This document shows positions 23,525-34,491 of a stretch of DNA of 64,000 nt, piece after piece. Source of the stretch: Ochromonas danica (lineage: Eukaryota; Sar; Chrysophyceae; Chromulinales; Chromulinaceae). The notes beneath the pieces are model-generated. The model was given only the letters and a program-made list of their open reading frames with translations. It was not told the DNA's origin and searched no databases. Location: contig VKHL01000097.1 in NCBI GenBank assembly GCA_015146655.1, positions 1 to 64,000 on the forward strand, in the 5' to 3' direction. The translations under genes were made by a program, and so were the position numbers. How positions within the stretch are numbered: position 1 is the first letter of the stretch; each line of letters opens with the position of its first letter.

Positions 23525-24489
23525 GCTGCTGTCTCTTTCTTCTGCTTTGGCTTCGAGGCGAGGCGCTGCTCTTCCTCTTCCCTGTGCTACCTCTCTCCTC
23601 CTTCTCCTCCTCCTCGTTACCCTCTGCTGTTTCTTCTGCTTCTTCCTCCTCCAAGTCCTTATCATCAGAATGATCTTCCTCCTCTCCTTGCTCGCCTCGC
23701 ACTAGTTTTGGTCCTTTCTGGGCTTTGGGGGCCATGCGCGCTTTCTTTTGCTCGCGCAGCTCCTCCTCCCACTGCTCCATGCGCAGCTTGTACAGATCCA
23801 GCGCGCACTGGGCGTCTTCCACCGAGTCGTGCTCTCCCTGCTGGATGGTTTTGTTCAAATACTGTTTGGTCAGCTCGCGCAGCGCCCGCGGCCGGAATTT
23901 GCTTCCGTGTTGCTGCAGAGAGAGTGAGACAGTGAGACAGTGAGAGAGAAGCACGAGCACTTACCCGCATGTAAGGTCTGTATCTGGCGGTGTCTCGAAT
24001 CATGGCTTTGGGGTGCGAGAGCAGCAGAGCCGTGAGGTCGTTGCGCAGCGCGTGGCCCACCAGCACTTTGCCTTTCAGCAGCCGCGCCATCTCCGCCTGG
24101 CAGTCCTCAAGGGTCACGGCCTTTCTCGAGGAGATGTCTCTCTTGCGAATGCCGCTCCACTTCGTGCGCAGGTCAGTGACGTGGCCTTTGGGCTGCACGA
24201 ACTCGTCGAACAACACGTTGCCGTCAAAGTCGATCAAGCTGCAGCGAGCCAGCGCACTCACTTTGCCATTGAGCCCAATGCCAACCATTTCACAGTCCAA
24301 CGCGACGATGCGGTCGCGCATCAGCTTCTTCCACTTCTCCGCTGGCAGTGATTGGGTGGCACTGGCAGAGGACCGATTTTCCTCTTCAGCCTTCGGCTTG
24401 GGCTTGCTGGAAAGCCCCAATTTATTCTTCAGTGAAAGCCAATTGCTTTGCACAGTCTTCGGGGCGGACGAGGCAGTCTGGGACGACAT
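23520..24489 (-). CDS. REXO4: REXO4-type DEDDh RNA exonuclease
   Basis: Exons 24489-23965 and 23912-23520 (intron 52 bp) give 305 residues. Exonuclease motif I is VALDCEMVGIG (Asp65, Glu67), motif II is VGHALRNDL (about 145), and motif III is HDSVEDA (203-209), so all DEDDh acids and the His are present. The RTKWSGIRKRD stretch and KPKxx basic N-terminus suit nucleolar REXO4/Rex4 (yeast Rex4 acts in rRNA processing). The C-terminus is an acidic then basic low-complexity tail (about 80 residues). The TAA stop lies in the last partial unit of the 29-bp minisatellite. The start is the first true ATG; the open frame extends upstream without one. Confidence 0.9.
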
Positions 24490-25025
24490 TTTCACCAATT
24501 TCAACACCACCAATAAAAACAATTGTCTGGGGTCCAAATCTCCAGATCTGCAAGTCTGGATGTGAAGTTAGACAATTTAGCTATTTACGTATTTACACAA
24601 CAGAGCATAACGTTGGCATCATCTGCATTACATTCTGCTACAGTACTAGTTTGTGGGTCTGCATTGGTTCATTCTTCTGTTGAACGGTCTTCTTGAGCCA
24701 GCTGAAAGAAATATACTTGTTGTACTATATAGTAGCCTATATACTGTATATATACTATATATAGTAATATACTATATATACACTGTATATAGACTACTGT
24801 AGCCTACTGTATATACATAGACTACTGTCTACTGTACACAGCTTGTATAAAATAGTACTAGAAGTTAGTAGGAACCAATGCAATGAAGTTGTTGAGCAAT
24901 CGTGGATTTGGAATGTCAAATGTAAACAATGCGCAACTCGGAAGACATTCACTGCGAGGCACTGAGAGAGATCGACTAGCCCAAGAGAGGCGATGGAGAT
25001 CCCTTATTTGGACTCCCGACTGTGA
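24490..25025. repeat. Spacer with CCAGATCTG motif and TA-rich palindromic tract
   Basis: CTCCAGATCTGCAAGTCTGG (24540-24559) lies about 50-70 bp before the REXO4 start and belongs to the recurrent motif set. Further out, 24715-24860 is a TA/GTA/CTA-rich, strongly self-complementary tract (for example ACTATATATAGT) like that at 18925-19050. No gene is visible. Confidence 0.55.
24533..24560 (-). promoter_or_regulatory. ATCTGG/CCAGAT motif cluster, REXO4
   Basis: A palindromic CCAGATCTG and a CCAGA(C) copy on the gene strand lie 44-71 bp upstream of the REXO4 start codon. Promoter role inferred. Confidence 0.5.
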
Positions 25026-28000
25026 TCACAGAGTCTCAACATCGTCGTCCAAGTCTTCAAAGGCAACGACTCGACCCTCCTCGAGGTGCACAACCTACAG
25101 CATAGCAGCATTAATGCAAAACACATCATCCAAGCAAAACACAGCGGCTAAGGGCGAAAACGAACTTTGTTGCAGAGGCAGGAGACGTCTTGCAGCTTGT
25201 GGCAGATGATGAAGAGGATGGTCCATGGTTTGCGCAGACAGTGTCTTCTCAAGATGTCGTAAACACAAAGTGCGCTGAGATTGTCGAGCGCGGCGGAGAC
25301 TTCGTCCAGCAAGAGCAGGTCGCTCTTCACCATCAGCGCTCGCAGAAGGCTGACCAATTGACCCTGGCCCGAAGACAAATTGCTACCTTGACTGCCGATA
25401 CGCACTTGCAGCAAGCGATCGAGCACGTCTTGCCGACTATTCCCTGAGCCAGCATCATCAACCTTCCCATCAGAAGGCTCGGAAGAGATGTTGAAGGTTG
25501 CCAGCAATAAGGCGGTCAAGTCACCGTGATCACGAAGAACTTCCTTCACCTCCTCTGCAGTGATCCCTGATCGTACTAGCCGCAGGTTGTCCAGCAGCGA
25601 AGCAGCAAAGAGCAAACACTTCTGAGGCAGCGTGGAAACACTGCCGCGCAGACCAGTTATCCCCTGCAGGTCCCGCCCGCCCAGTCGGATAGAGCCGCTA
25701 TGGTAGGGCACGAGACGCAGCAGACAGCGCAGCAGGGAGGTCTTACCACAGCCTGTGCGGCCCAGCACCGCCACTCGACTGCCCGGCTTGACTTCCAGGC
25801 AGACGTCGTGCAAGACGTCTCGCTCACTGGAAGGATACCGCATAAATAGATTGCGGATGCTGATGCCTTCACCACTTGCGAAGGAGAATAGACCACTGTC
25901 GTCGACGCAGGAGGAGGAGGAAGCAGGCGGAGGAGGAGGCAGATGGTCTGCGGAGAGCAAGCCTGCCTCCAGTCCATCTGACATCTCTTCTTCTTCTTCT
26001 TCGCTGAGAAGCAAAGCTGTATATCCCCCCTTCCTCTTCTTGCCCTCTCTTTGACCACTGTACACCTGACCTTTCTCATCATCAGCAGCAGCGACGGCGG
26101 TAGTGGTAGTGAAGGTGTTGGGGCACAGGGAAGAGTCTCTGCGCAGAAAGCGTGTGGCTGCGCGCATTCGTTCCACAGCGACGAGATCCTGTTCAGTCTC
26201 GGCAAGCGCATTCACCAGTGCATTAGCAGTGCTCACAAAACTAGACGAGTAGAGGAGTGCTAGTCCCGCAAGCCCAGCGGAGGAGGAGAAGGGAGAGAGG
26301 GAAGGTCCTCCAAGCGCAGCCATCAGCACCAGAAAGAGGGCGAGCGAGGCGGTGAGCAGGGTAGCCAACAATTGAAGGCGCAAATTAAGGTACTGCTGAG
26401 CTACTCCAATGAGCAGACTCACTTTGATGGAGAGATTGGCCTTGTTGAGAAGCGTCTGCTGAGCGTGCCATTGCGCCCCACCCCCGAGGAGGTGGCGCAG
26501 GGTAGTCGCGCATTGCAGAGAGTCGAGATAAAAGGTATAAAGGGGAGAACGACTCACACTTTCCAGTCGCCGCAACTCGCGCGAAACTGCGCGATAATTC
26601 CGCTGTAGCGGGTAGTAGAGCCACAGCACAGCGACAAGCACAACAAGCACGACTGGAGCGTTGACGATCACGACGGCCGCCGCTGAGAGAAACATCGCTA
26701 TTTGAGCGAGAAGGATGTTGAGAATGAAGGGTAAGGAGTCATCGACGGTGTTGGCATCACGACCAAGGCGATTAGTCAGCTGGCCGAGCGAAACCTCCTC
26801 TAAGGATGCGCTGCTCGCGCCCAGCACTGCCTGGACAAGTTCGTCGTACAGCAAAGTGGCTGCTCGAAGACCACACTGAGCGAAGAGACCTGATCGAAGT
26901 ATCGTGAAGGCAATGTTGGCAGCGAGCAATAAAGAAGAGTTCTGGAAGAACTCCTCATCGGAGGTCTCGCTGCTAGACTGCCCCGCAGCATAAGAATAGT
27001 AATTGACCACTGCGAGATTGGTCGCCTGCATGCCTATGAGAGACAACAGCAAGATTGTGAAGGACAGCCAGCCCATCGCCGAGAAGTAATACAGCACCAC
27101 ATCCTTCGCAATCGCTCCTCTGGCTTTTTCTTCTTCCACTTCTTCGCTCTCGGAAAGCGGAGCAATAGTTGCAGCAGTTGTCTCTTTGGCAGACACAGAG
27201 GAGTCAGAGGGAACACTCACGGTTGCGCTTCTTTTCTCAGTGATACCATGCGACAGCAACTTATCTTTGTTTGCTAACAAGGCTTGAAAAGGAGGGCAAG
27301 AAGAAGAAAGGGCGGGGAAGTCCCCACGAGCCACCTCTCTTCCCTCATTGAGCAGCACGATTGTCTCGCAGGGAGCTAGCAAGTGAAGGTGGTGGCTTGC
27401 TATCAACACAGCGCGACCTTCACGATGCGCCACTTGGTGTACAAGGTAGTTCATCAAGGTTGTGGCGGTAGTCGAATCCAACGCGCTGAAAGGATCATCG
27501 AGTATGACGACAGGGCTCTTACTGTAGAGGGCACGGGCGATTGCGACGCGCAGCACTTGCCCCGTAGAGAGAGCGCTGGCTTGCGAGCCAACCTCGTGCA
27601 AGTCGTGCTTGTCAAAGCTGCTCAGATCAGTTAGTAAAGAGGTGCCACGCAGCACCATGTCATAGCGAGCGCTATCGAAAGCGTTGCCCAGCAGGATATT
27701 GGCTCGAACACTGCCTGAGAAGAGCGAGGGAGTGGAGGGCACATAAGCAGCTCCACAGGGAAAGCATTGCAACGAGACACTTTGCGATCCAGTGGGCAGA
27801 GGGTGGCAGTCGTCATTCGAACAACGACTCGTGGACAGGAGCGGAATATCTGCCGAGATGGCGGAGGAGAAGGAGGGGTGGAAGTTCAATTCTTGAAAAC
27901 TATCTTCAGTACTGTGGAGCTCCCCTAGCCATCCCAATAATAGAGAAGACTTGCCACAGCCGGTGAGTCCCACTATCCCATAGAGATGGCCAGTCTTCAC

Positions 28001-29392
28001 TCTCAATGGAGAGGCGAGCCCGAACAACTTTTCCTTCGAAGCTTCTGAGAAGGAAGTGTTGCGGTAGCAATAAGCGACCCCTGGAAGAGTGTACTCATCC
28101 TCTTCGCGAAAATCTGCCTCGTGCTGACAAAAACCAAGACAGAGCGAAAGGGAACAATTGTCCTCGCCATTCAGAACCTTGGCCATCCTTCGCAAGGACA
28201 CGACAGCTTCCATGAACCCGTTGACTACCCACGGCAAAGCGTTCATGGGAAAGATGAGAGTGTTGAGCAGCGCAAGGCAGACGATGGTCTTCGCAGGACT
28301 CACTCGCTGTCCACAGAGCCGAGCAGTCGTGAAAGTGGCGAAAGGCACCAACACAGGGGTGCAGGCCCAAAGGAAAACACAGACGGCGTCAAGATATTTC
28401 CTCCAAGCCAAATAGCGGACTTCCTCCCATCGAAAGGTCGAGGAGGCTTTGTAGACGCCTCCTTCCATGCCGCAGAGCTTCAGCGAGGCAACTGCTCCAA
28501 GAGCCGCAACCAAAACCTCCATGCGCCTGTCCTTCTCGCGCATCAAAGAAGAAGTGGTCTCACCAATTTTCTTTGCTACGTATGTGTTAAGTGGGAGAAG
28601 GAGAAGGAGCAAAACAACCCCCGCAAGGAAGGCCAGGCGAACTTGCAGATAGAGCAACACAAACGCCAACACGATCTGCGCGGGCAGCAACCACAGATCA
28701 TGCAGGTTCTGGAGACTACCTGCAATCTGATCCACGTCTACCTATAGAGAAGATATCCTCGTCAGGAAAAGAAGGAGTTGGTTGCTAGTTGGCGTAATAC
28801 CAACCTGCAGGAAGTTTTGTATTTGCGCCTCCGTGAAGCCCAAGTCAGACCAGGCAGCTACGGGCAGAGACATTACCCGGAAGTAGACTGCATAGTAAAG
28901 AGAACCTTGTAGCTTGAGCTTGATGTCGAGGCTGCGGGCGTTAGTGTTGGTGTTGATGGCGGCAATGGCCAGAGAGAGAAAGGCAAGCAGGCTCACCAGC
29001 CCCAGACCCCACAGCAGGTCCTGACGATAGGCTTCGCCATCAAGGAAGGACACAATCTCCCCCAAAACCAGAGGGCTGAGAAAGGAGAGCACACAGCTCA
29101 GACCTCGAAGCAGGGTAACTTTTACCAGGTCGACCCCGTGGCAGCGAGCGATGGCCCAGACCAGCGGAGAGATTTTGCCCATGACAACTTTATCCACCTG
29201 CATCCAGGATAATTTAATTTGCTTTCCTCCAACGCGAGTAGCTCTGGCGAGATCCTCAGCGCATCGCTGCGTGTCGAAGTCGGCCGGCAGAGGCGGCAGG
29301 TCCTCCATCTCCAACACTTTCTCATTGCCAGTCCTTAAGATGGAAGAGAACCAAGAGAAAGCCAACCCTCTTTTAATGGAGATATTATCCAT
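25026..29392 (-). CDS. ABCC (MRP-type) full-length ABC exporter
   Basis: Exons 29392-28805, 28741-25166 and 25094-25026 (introns 63 and 71 bp) give 1,410 residues. The layout is TMD1 (about 85-390), NBD1 with Walker A GLTGCGKSS (about 453), signature LSTGQ and Walker B VVILDDPFSALD, then TMD2 and NBD2 with Walker A GRTGCGKTS (about 1205), SSGQG, Walker B LLLLDEVSAALD and the H-loop His in ICHKLQDVS. The Asp after the NBD1 Walker B is the normal ABCC asymmetry, so only the second site should hydrolyse well. There is no TMD0, so it is a short MRP. Such pumps export glutathione or other conjugates. A small last exon encodes the family's VVHLEEGRVVAFED end. In-frame Glu/Pro/Ser runs sit in the TMD2-NBD2 linker. 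Confidence 0.93.
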
Positions 29393-29647
29393 TTGAGAAG
29401 GATCAAGCGTCTTCCTTCGACCGCCTTTCCGACTGTTTTCAACAACTCTTGCACCTTCAACCCCAAAGCCCAAAACACAAAACAATCCAATCTATTGTTA
29501 TGGTCCCCGCGCAAGTCCACCCAATCCACAACAAATAGAAGTACAGCATAGCACAGTACAGTAGTGGACTAGTACTGTAGGCCAGTGCCAGTGATTAGCA
29601 CGTCTATTCCACGACTGTTCTCTTCATTATTCCGTGGTTAGCTTAAT

Positions 29648-31187
29648 TCAATTAGCTCCAAAGCCGGGTAACTGTCCGGCAAACGAAGGGTGAGCAACGC
29701 CTAGGACTTTGAACTTCTCGCCCATTTGATCCGGTGCTAGCAGCATCTTGAGCGAGCCCACTATGCTCTCTGCCTGCTCATCTGTGACATGGTCTTGATC
29801 TATAAGTGCTTGTGCACGCTGCACGATTCCCAAGGAAGCCAAGAAGTGTCCCTGGGTTTGTAATGGGAGAGCTGTGGCACCAGCTTTCTCTATTACTCGA
29901 CGACATTGGGCGAAGTCCACATCAGCGGTCATGTCTGCTTGGCCAGGCAGAGAAAGCACCGAACGCTGGCTGTGGCGATAGAAAGAGCGCAAGCTGTCCT
30001 CAGGGTTGTGGTTCAAACCGTAGTCGATGAATAGCCCAGCCCCAGTTTGTAGCATGATCCGTTGCGCCACGGCAGCGCAAGTGGCGGTTGCCAAGGGGCA
30101 GATTTCCACCGCTTGACCCTCCTTCGCATTCTTTAGAAAGTCTGCATCAACAAAGCGTGGCAATAGGGAGACCGCAGCGGGCGTTTCCTAGAACACAGCC
30201 TGGTCATATATCTGCGTTCAGCATAGCGCAAGGGACTAGACTAAACCTTATTTGCTAACACGACGCGGAAATGGTAAGGAGAGCTTTCGGAGCCGTCGAT
30301 GTCAATGAGCTTCTCTCTCCAGCCATGGGTTGTGTAGACGAACTGATGCACTGGAAAGGCATCCAAGAACTCTTGGCCTATAGTGCAAGAAATGGATGAA
30401 GATATGGAAGAAGACAAAAGGGAGGGCGAAGGACAAACTGACCGATGACCAAGAAAGGAGCATCTTGGGGGGTCTGATGGAAATAGGTCTGCCAAACCAC
30501 TTCAACTCCATCCTGAGAAAGATACAACTTCCCATCCTCCACCTTCTCCCCTGAGGGAGTGGAGATGGAGAGAGCGTTCTGCTGCACACGCCTCAGAGAC
30601 TGCGAGGCCTCCACCATCTGCACACGCATCGCTTGTCGAAAGGCCGGGAAACGCTTGGCCACCCTCAGCATGTCCTGCATAAGTGTGCCCTTACCAGGAC
30701 CGAGTTCCGTCAAATAGATCCTCTTTGGAGAGCCCATGGCCAGGAAGGCGGTGTAGCACCACAGGCCGAGCATCTCTCCGAAAAGCTGGCTCAGCTCCGG
30801 CGCGGTCACGAAGTCTCCCTGCTGGCCGATCTTCTCCTCATTGGAGTGGTAATAGCCATGCTGGCTGTGGTGCAGGGAAAGAGCCATATATTCGTGCATG
30901 CTTATAGGCCCCCTCCACTGGATGAGCGAAGAGAGTTCGTGCGCCAAGGGACTGGCGGTCTCTTTGTGCGGACTCTTGAGAGAAGCCAGGCCTTCGTCTT
31001 TGAAGGGATCCTCGGGTGGGTTGTACAGCCCACTTCGATCGACACTGAAGACGCCCTCGCCTTTGCCTTGGCCGCGCCCTCTTCCGGTGCCAGTCCTCGG
31101 TCTGTCAGCGAAGCTCTTCGACAAGCATCGAACAGCAAACTGGCTGAAAGCAAAGCTACCAGGTCGGCATCTCGAAGATAGAGACAT
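29648..31187 (-). CDS. NDUFAF7: NDUFAF7/MidA-type protein arginine methyltransferase
   Basis: Exons 31187-30443, 30377-30247 and 30187-29648 (introns 65 and 59 bp) give 471 residues. Family landmarks are HSQHGYYHSNEEKIGQQGDFVTAPELSQLFGEMLGLW, the SAM-binding LTELGPGKGTLMQDMLR, and QEFLDAFPVHQF at the first splice junction. The FIDYGLN element comes later. NDUFAF7 dimethylates an arginine of a complex I subunit early in assembly in mitochondria. The chosen start gives MSLSSRCRPGSFAFSQFAVRCLSKSF, a basic Ser/Arg-rich presequence typical of mitochondrial import. Another ATG lies at 31235. A Gly/Arg-rich linker separates the presequence from the enzyme. It is divergent from the GST gene across 191 bp. 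Confidence 0.93.
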
Positions 31188-31292
31188 CTTCACAAAAGGA
31201 TGAAGATTAACGGCTTCTCTCGCAAACGCCTGCATCTCTTCCTCCTTTGCCTTGATCAGACGACTGCTTCGTTCCAATTCCACCAAGTTTGG

Positions 31293-31348
31293 GTATCTGG
31301 CTGGGTTAGGTTAGTTATCTAGATATCTGTATATCTAGATATCTGGAC
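31293..31348. promoter_or_regulatory. ATCTGG motif cluster shared by NDUFAF7 and GST
   Basis: GTATCTGG, TTATCTAGATATC, TGTATATCTAGATATCTGG and variants lie between the divergent starts. They are about 105-160 bp from the NDUFAF7 start at 31187 and 31-86 bp from the GST start. Partly palindromic. Promoter role inferred. Confidence 0.5.
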
Positions 31349-31378
31349 TGGGAAGTTAATCCTCCATCAGCCAAAGAG

Positions 31379-32146
31379 ATGATGATGGGCCTGTGGGTTC
31401 TTCAAGTCTTGTCTCTCCTTCTCATTCCTGCGCTCGCTTGCACAGCTGCAAGCACTCAGCCGCGATTGCGATATTTCAATGCGCGTGGAGCAGCTGAGCT
31501 AGCGCGCATTTTGATGCGAGTTGGCCAGATGACTTTCGAGGACTATCGATATGCTGTCAGCGCCAAGCCCGAGGGAGGCTTTGAAGCGGAAGAGTTTGCA
31601 GAAGATAAGATCGCTGGAGAGTTCAGAAGCAACATGGACCGACTGCCCGTCCTGGAGCTGGAGTCTGGAGTGAAGATTGGCCAGTCCCGCGCCATCGAGC
31701 GCTTCGTCTGCCATCGCTGCGGCCTGCTGGGAGAGACTCCCGAGGAGGCCGCCCTGATTGACTGCATTACGGAGAATGTGCGCGATATCAAAGACAAATG
31801 GAGCAAGATCCGCACTACGGGAGGCTTCGCGCCCAATGCTGAGAAGGACCGCCTGACGGAGGCGTGGTTCGCGGGAGGAGAGCTGGCGTCGTGGCTTGAG
31901 AAGTTGGAGCGCAGCCTGCCTGAGCCATCTCCCGGCCAATGGTTCTCTGTGGGCTCCCATCTTAGCTACGCAGATGTGTCCATCTGGCACCTGCTCCGCG
32001 ACTTCTTTCCTGCCAACCACAAGATGGACATGAAGAATGCCGAGAAGAGAGCCAACTGCGGCCGATTGTCTAAAATTGCGGATAAAGTGGGAGAGAGGGT
32101 GGATTTGCAGGCATACCTAGGCCAGCGCCCACAAACCGCCTTCTAA
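31379..32146 (+). CDS. Glutathione S-transferase (sigma/Nu-like) with signal peptide
   Basis: A single exon encodes 255 residues. The first 24 residues (MMMGLWVLQVLSLLLIPALA) are a good signal peptide, unusual for a GST. The thioredoxin-like N-domain begins LRYFNARGAAELARIL, with the catalytic Tyr about residue 33. It carries LPVLELESGVKIGQSRAIERFV, the glutathione-binding cis-Pro and Q-S motif. The helical C-domain ends near YADVSIWHLL. The signal peptide suggests activity in the ER or secretory system, or the first half of a plastid signal. The 3' flank contains one TAACCCTAA telomere-like word. Confidence 0.88.
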   Translation: MMMGLWVLQVLSLLLIPALACTAASTQPRLRYFNARGAAELARILMRVGQMTFEDYRYAVSAKPEGGFEAEEFAEDKIAGEFRSNMDRLPVLELESGVKIGQSRAIERFVCHRCGLLGETPEEAALIDCITENVRDIKDKWSKIRTTGGFAPNAEKDRLTEAWFAGGELASWLEKLERSLPEPSPGQWFSVGSHLSYADVSIWHLLRDFFPANHKMDMKNAEKRANCGRLSKIADKVGERVDLQAYLGQRPQTAF

Positions 32147-32421
32147 CCCTAATGAACGATTAATAACACTTCCACGACCTTCTTCTCTTGATGTCTTTAG
32201 TCACTTGGCAAATGATTTTCGTTCCCGGGATAGTTGTTACTTACTAGGCACTCCATAAACCGCAACCAAATTGCTTGGATCGAGAGGACTTCCTGCTACA
32301 CCATTGTACCCTGTTTCCCATCCAAAGTTCAATGTGAGCCTGGGTCTGGCTCTAGATCTAGGTCTGGGTCTGGGCCAGGCAAGCTCAAAGAGGGCTGGAC
32401 TGGAAAGAGAAAAAGAAAGCG
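32147..32421. other. Spacer and CPSF3 5' region
   Basis: This 275-bp plus-strand spacer holds the GST 3' UTR and then a run of TCTGG/CTAGAT words close to the CPSF3 start. No coding frame is credible. Confidence 0.45.
32341..32380 (+). promoter_or_regulatory. TCTGG repeat cluster, CPSF3
   Basis: GGGTCTGGCTCTAGATCTAG and two further GGTCTGG words lie 42-81 bp upstream of the CPSF3 ATG. They are more GC-rich than the other clusters but have the same TCTGG/CTAGATCT elements. Promoter role inferred. Confidence 0.4.
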
Positions 32422-34491
32422 ATGGCGTCGGCAGTGGGCGAAGAAATGGTTATTATGCCTCTAGGAGGCGGTCAGGAGGTGGGTCGCTCTTGTATTTTGC
32501 TGCAATATCAAAGCCGCAACATCCTGCTGGACTGCGGTTGCCATCCGGGCCGTGAAGGGAGCGACTCGCTGCCTTTCTTCGACTCGCTGGACAACCCCGA
32601 AGACATCGACCTCATCCTCATCACACACTTCCACATCGACCACTGCGCCGCGCTGCCGTACTTCACGGAGAGGACGAACTTCAAAGGCAAGATCCTCATG
32701 ACGCACGCGACCAAGGCCGTCATGAAGCTGTTGCTGTCCGACAACATCCGCCTCAACTCCAGACACCCTCCGCTTTACAATGAGCAGGACTTGCAGAACT
32801 GCATTGACAAAATCGACGTGATCAACTACCACCAGACCGTAGAGCACCGAGGCATCAAAGTGACGGCCACGGCCGCGGGACATGTGCTGGGCGCGGCCAT
32901 GTTCACCATCGACATCGACAACATCAAAGTGCTCTACACGGGAGACTACTCCATGGAGGAAGATCGTCACTTGTTGCAAGCAGAGATCCCGCCAGGAGGC
33001 CCTCCAGATGTGCTAATCGTGGAGTCCACCTTCGGCACGACCACTTTGCCCTCGCGAGAGAAGAGAGAGGCGGAGTTCACGCGCGCTGTGGAGATGATTG
33101 TTAGCCGTGGAGGGTCATGCCTCATTCCAGTGTTCGCACTGGGTCGTGCCCAAGAACTGCTTCTCATCTTGGAGGCCTTCTGGCAGGACAATCCTGACCT
33201 TCACCACATCCCCATCTATTACGCCTCGAAGCTCGCCAACAAGTCCCTCAGAGTTTATCAAACATTCGTGAATATGATGAACGCCCAAGTGCGTCGCCTT
33301 GCGGATGTCTATCAGAACCCTTTCCAGCTGCGTCACATTCGATCCCTCGAGCGGCAGGAGGTCGACCTGTTCGGGCCCTGCGTGGTCATGGCCAGTCCTG
33401 GATTCCTTCAGAGCGGTGTCAGTCGCCAGCTCTTTGAGACTTGGTGTGACAATGAGAGGCATGGTGTGATCATTGCTGGATACACTGTGGAAGGGACGCT
33501 AGCGAATGACTTGCTCTCAATGCCCAATGAGGTGCGCTGCCTGGACAATCGCATCAAACCTCGACGCTGTGCTATCGAGCACATTTCATTTTCAGCTCAT
33601 GTGGACTATAATCAAAATCGCGGCTTTATTCGTTCCGTGCTGCCTGATTATATAGTCCTTGTACATGGTGAACGCACTCAAATGAAGCGTTTGCGAGAAG
33701 CTCTGGAGACAGAGGTTCGTCGCAATTGGCCCAGCAGTCATAAGCCTAGCATTGCCACACCTGAAAATGGTGTGAAGGTGAAGCTTCGCTTTCGTAAGAA
33801 TATTGTGGCGGATGTGGTGGGCAGCGTGGCGGTGGAGGTTCTGCAGCAGCTGGAGTCTGTCGAAGCCGCAGGGCTGGCTGGCAGTGGCGCGGCGACACAA
33901 CAGCAGCAGTCGGTGGGCCTTCCTCCGCAGACAGTCCTTGTGACAGAAAACTTCTCCTCGCGATTGCTTTCCGCACGTGATCTTCCACAAATGACCTCCT
34001 GTCGTGTGGGGGCGATCAAGCAGCGCCTTGTAGTCGCGGTACCCGCTGACATCGCTCAGATGCTCGTTACGCAGGCTCCAACAAATCAATCCTTCGATGG
34101 CAGTCAAACATTGGCGCTTGCACTAATATCAAGGCAATTGCGCTTGGTTTATGAAGAAGTTCAAGTAGAGTCTGCCACAGAGGCTGAGGAGGCGGTGGTG
34201 GTGGTGGAAGGAGTGGTTACAGTGCGTTTGGAGTTTGGCATTTCTACAGGATCAGCTAAAGAGGTGGCTCTCAAGGCTCTCGTGCTGACTTGGACGGCCT
34301 CGCCAGTCGCCGATATGGTCGCTGACTCTGTGTTGGGTCTGCTAACTCAATTGCTCTCCGCGCCATCCCTAGTGCGGCGAGCGGTGGCGGCTGGAGCAAG
34401 TCAGATGGCCGGAGGACGACGGGCGACATCGAAATCCCATGGGGACGAAATGCCCGCACAAAAGCGTCGGACAGATGCCTCCCTACCCTAG
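32422..34491 (+). CDS. CPSF3: CPSF73 pre-mRNA 3'-end endonuclease
   Basis: One exon encodes 689 residues (human 684). The metallo-beta-lactamase motif 2 THFHIDH is at 68-74, with MPLGGGQEVGRSC before it, AAGHVLGAAMF and LYTGDYS motifs, and the beta-CASP region (ESTFGTTTLPSREKRE, PVFALGRAQELL, MASPGFLQSGVSR). HISFSAHVDY and VLVHGE carry the last metal ligands, so all catalytic residues look present. CPSF73 cleaves pre-mRNA at poly(A) sites and histone pre-mRNA. The C-terminal 210 residues follow the CPSF73 C-terminal domain, with Ala/Gly/Gln-rich insertions. The absence of introns in a 2-kb gene fits the organism's low intron density. Confidence 0.97.
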   Translation: MASAVGEEMVIMPLGGGQEVGRSCILLQYQSRNILLDCGCHPGREGSDSLPFFDSLDNPEDIDLILITHFHIDHCAALPYFTERTNFKGKILMTHATKAVMKLLLSDNIRLNSRHPPLYNEQDLQNCIDKIDVINYHQTVEHRGIKVTATAAGHVLGAAMFTIDIDNIKVLYTGDYSMEEDRHLLQAEIPPGGPPDVLIVESTFGTTTLPSREKREAEFTRAVEMIVSRGGSCLIPVFALGRAQELLLILEAFWQDNPDLHHIPIYYASKLANKSLRVYQTFVNMMNAQVRRLADVYQNPFQLRHIRSLERQEVDLFGPCVVMASPGFLQSGVSRQLFETWCDNERHGVIIAGYTVEGTLANDLLSMPNEVRCLDNRIKPRRCAIEHISFSAHVDYNQNRGFIRSVLPDYIVLVHGERTQMKRLREALETEVRRNWPSSHKPSIATPENGVKVKLRFRKNIVADVVGSVAVEVLQQLESVEAAGLAGSGAATQQQQSVGLPPQTVLVTENFSSRLLSARDLPQMTSCRVGAIKQRLVVAVPADIAQMLVTQAPTNQSFDGSQTLALALISRQLRLVYEEVQVESATEAEEAVVVVEGVVTVRLEFGISTGSAKEVALKALVLTWTASPVADMVADSVLGLLTQLLSAPSLVRRAVAAGASQMAGGRRATSKSHGDEMPAQKRRTDASLP

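Noticed and set aside
25026-34491. An operon-like detoxification cluster (ABCC, GST)
   Set aside because: The genes have separate promoters, mixed strands and intervening housekeeping genes. Nearness alone does not support a shared system.
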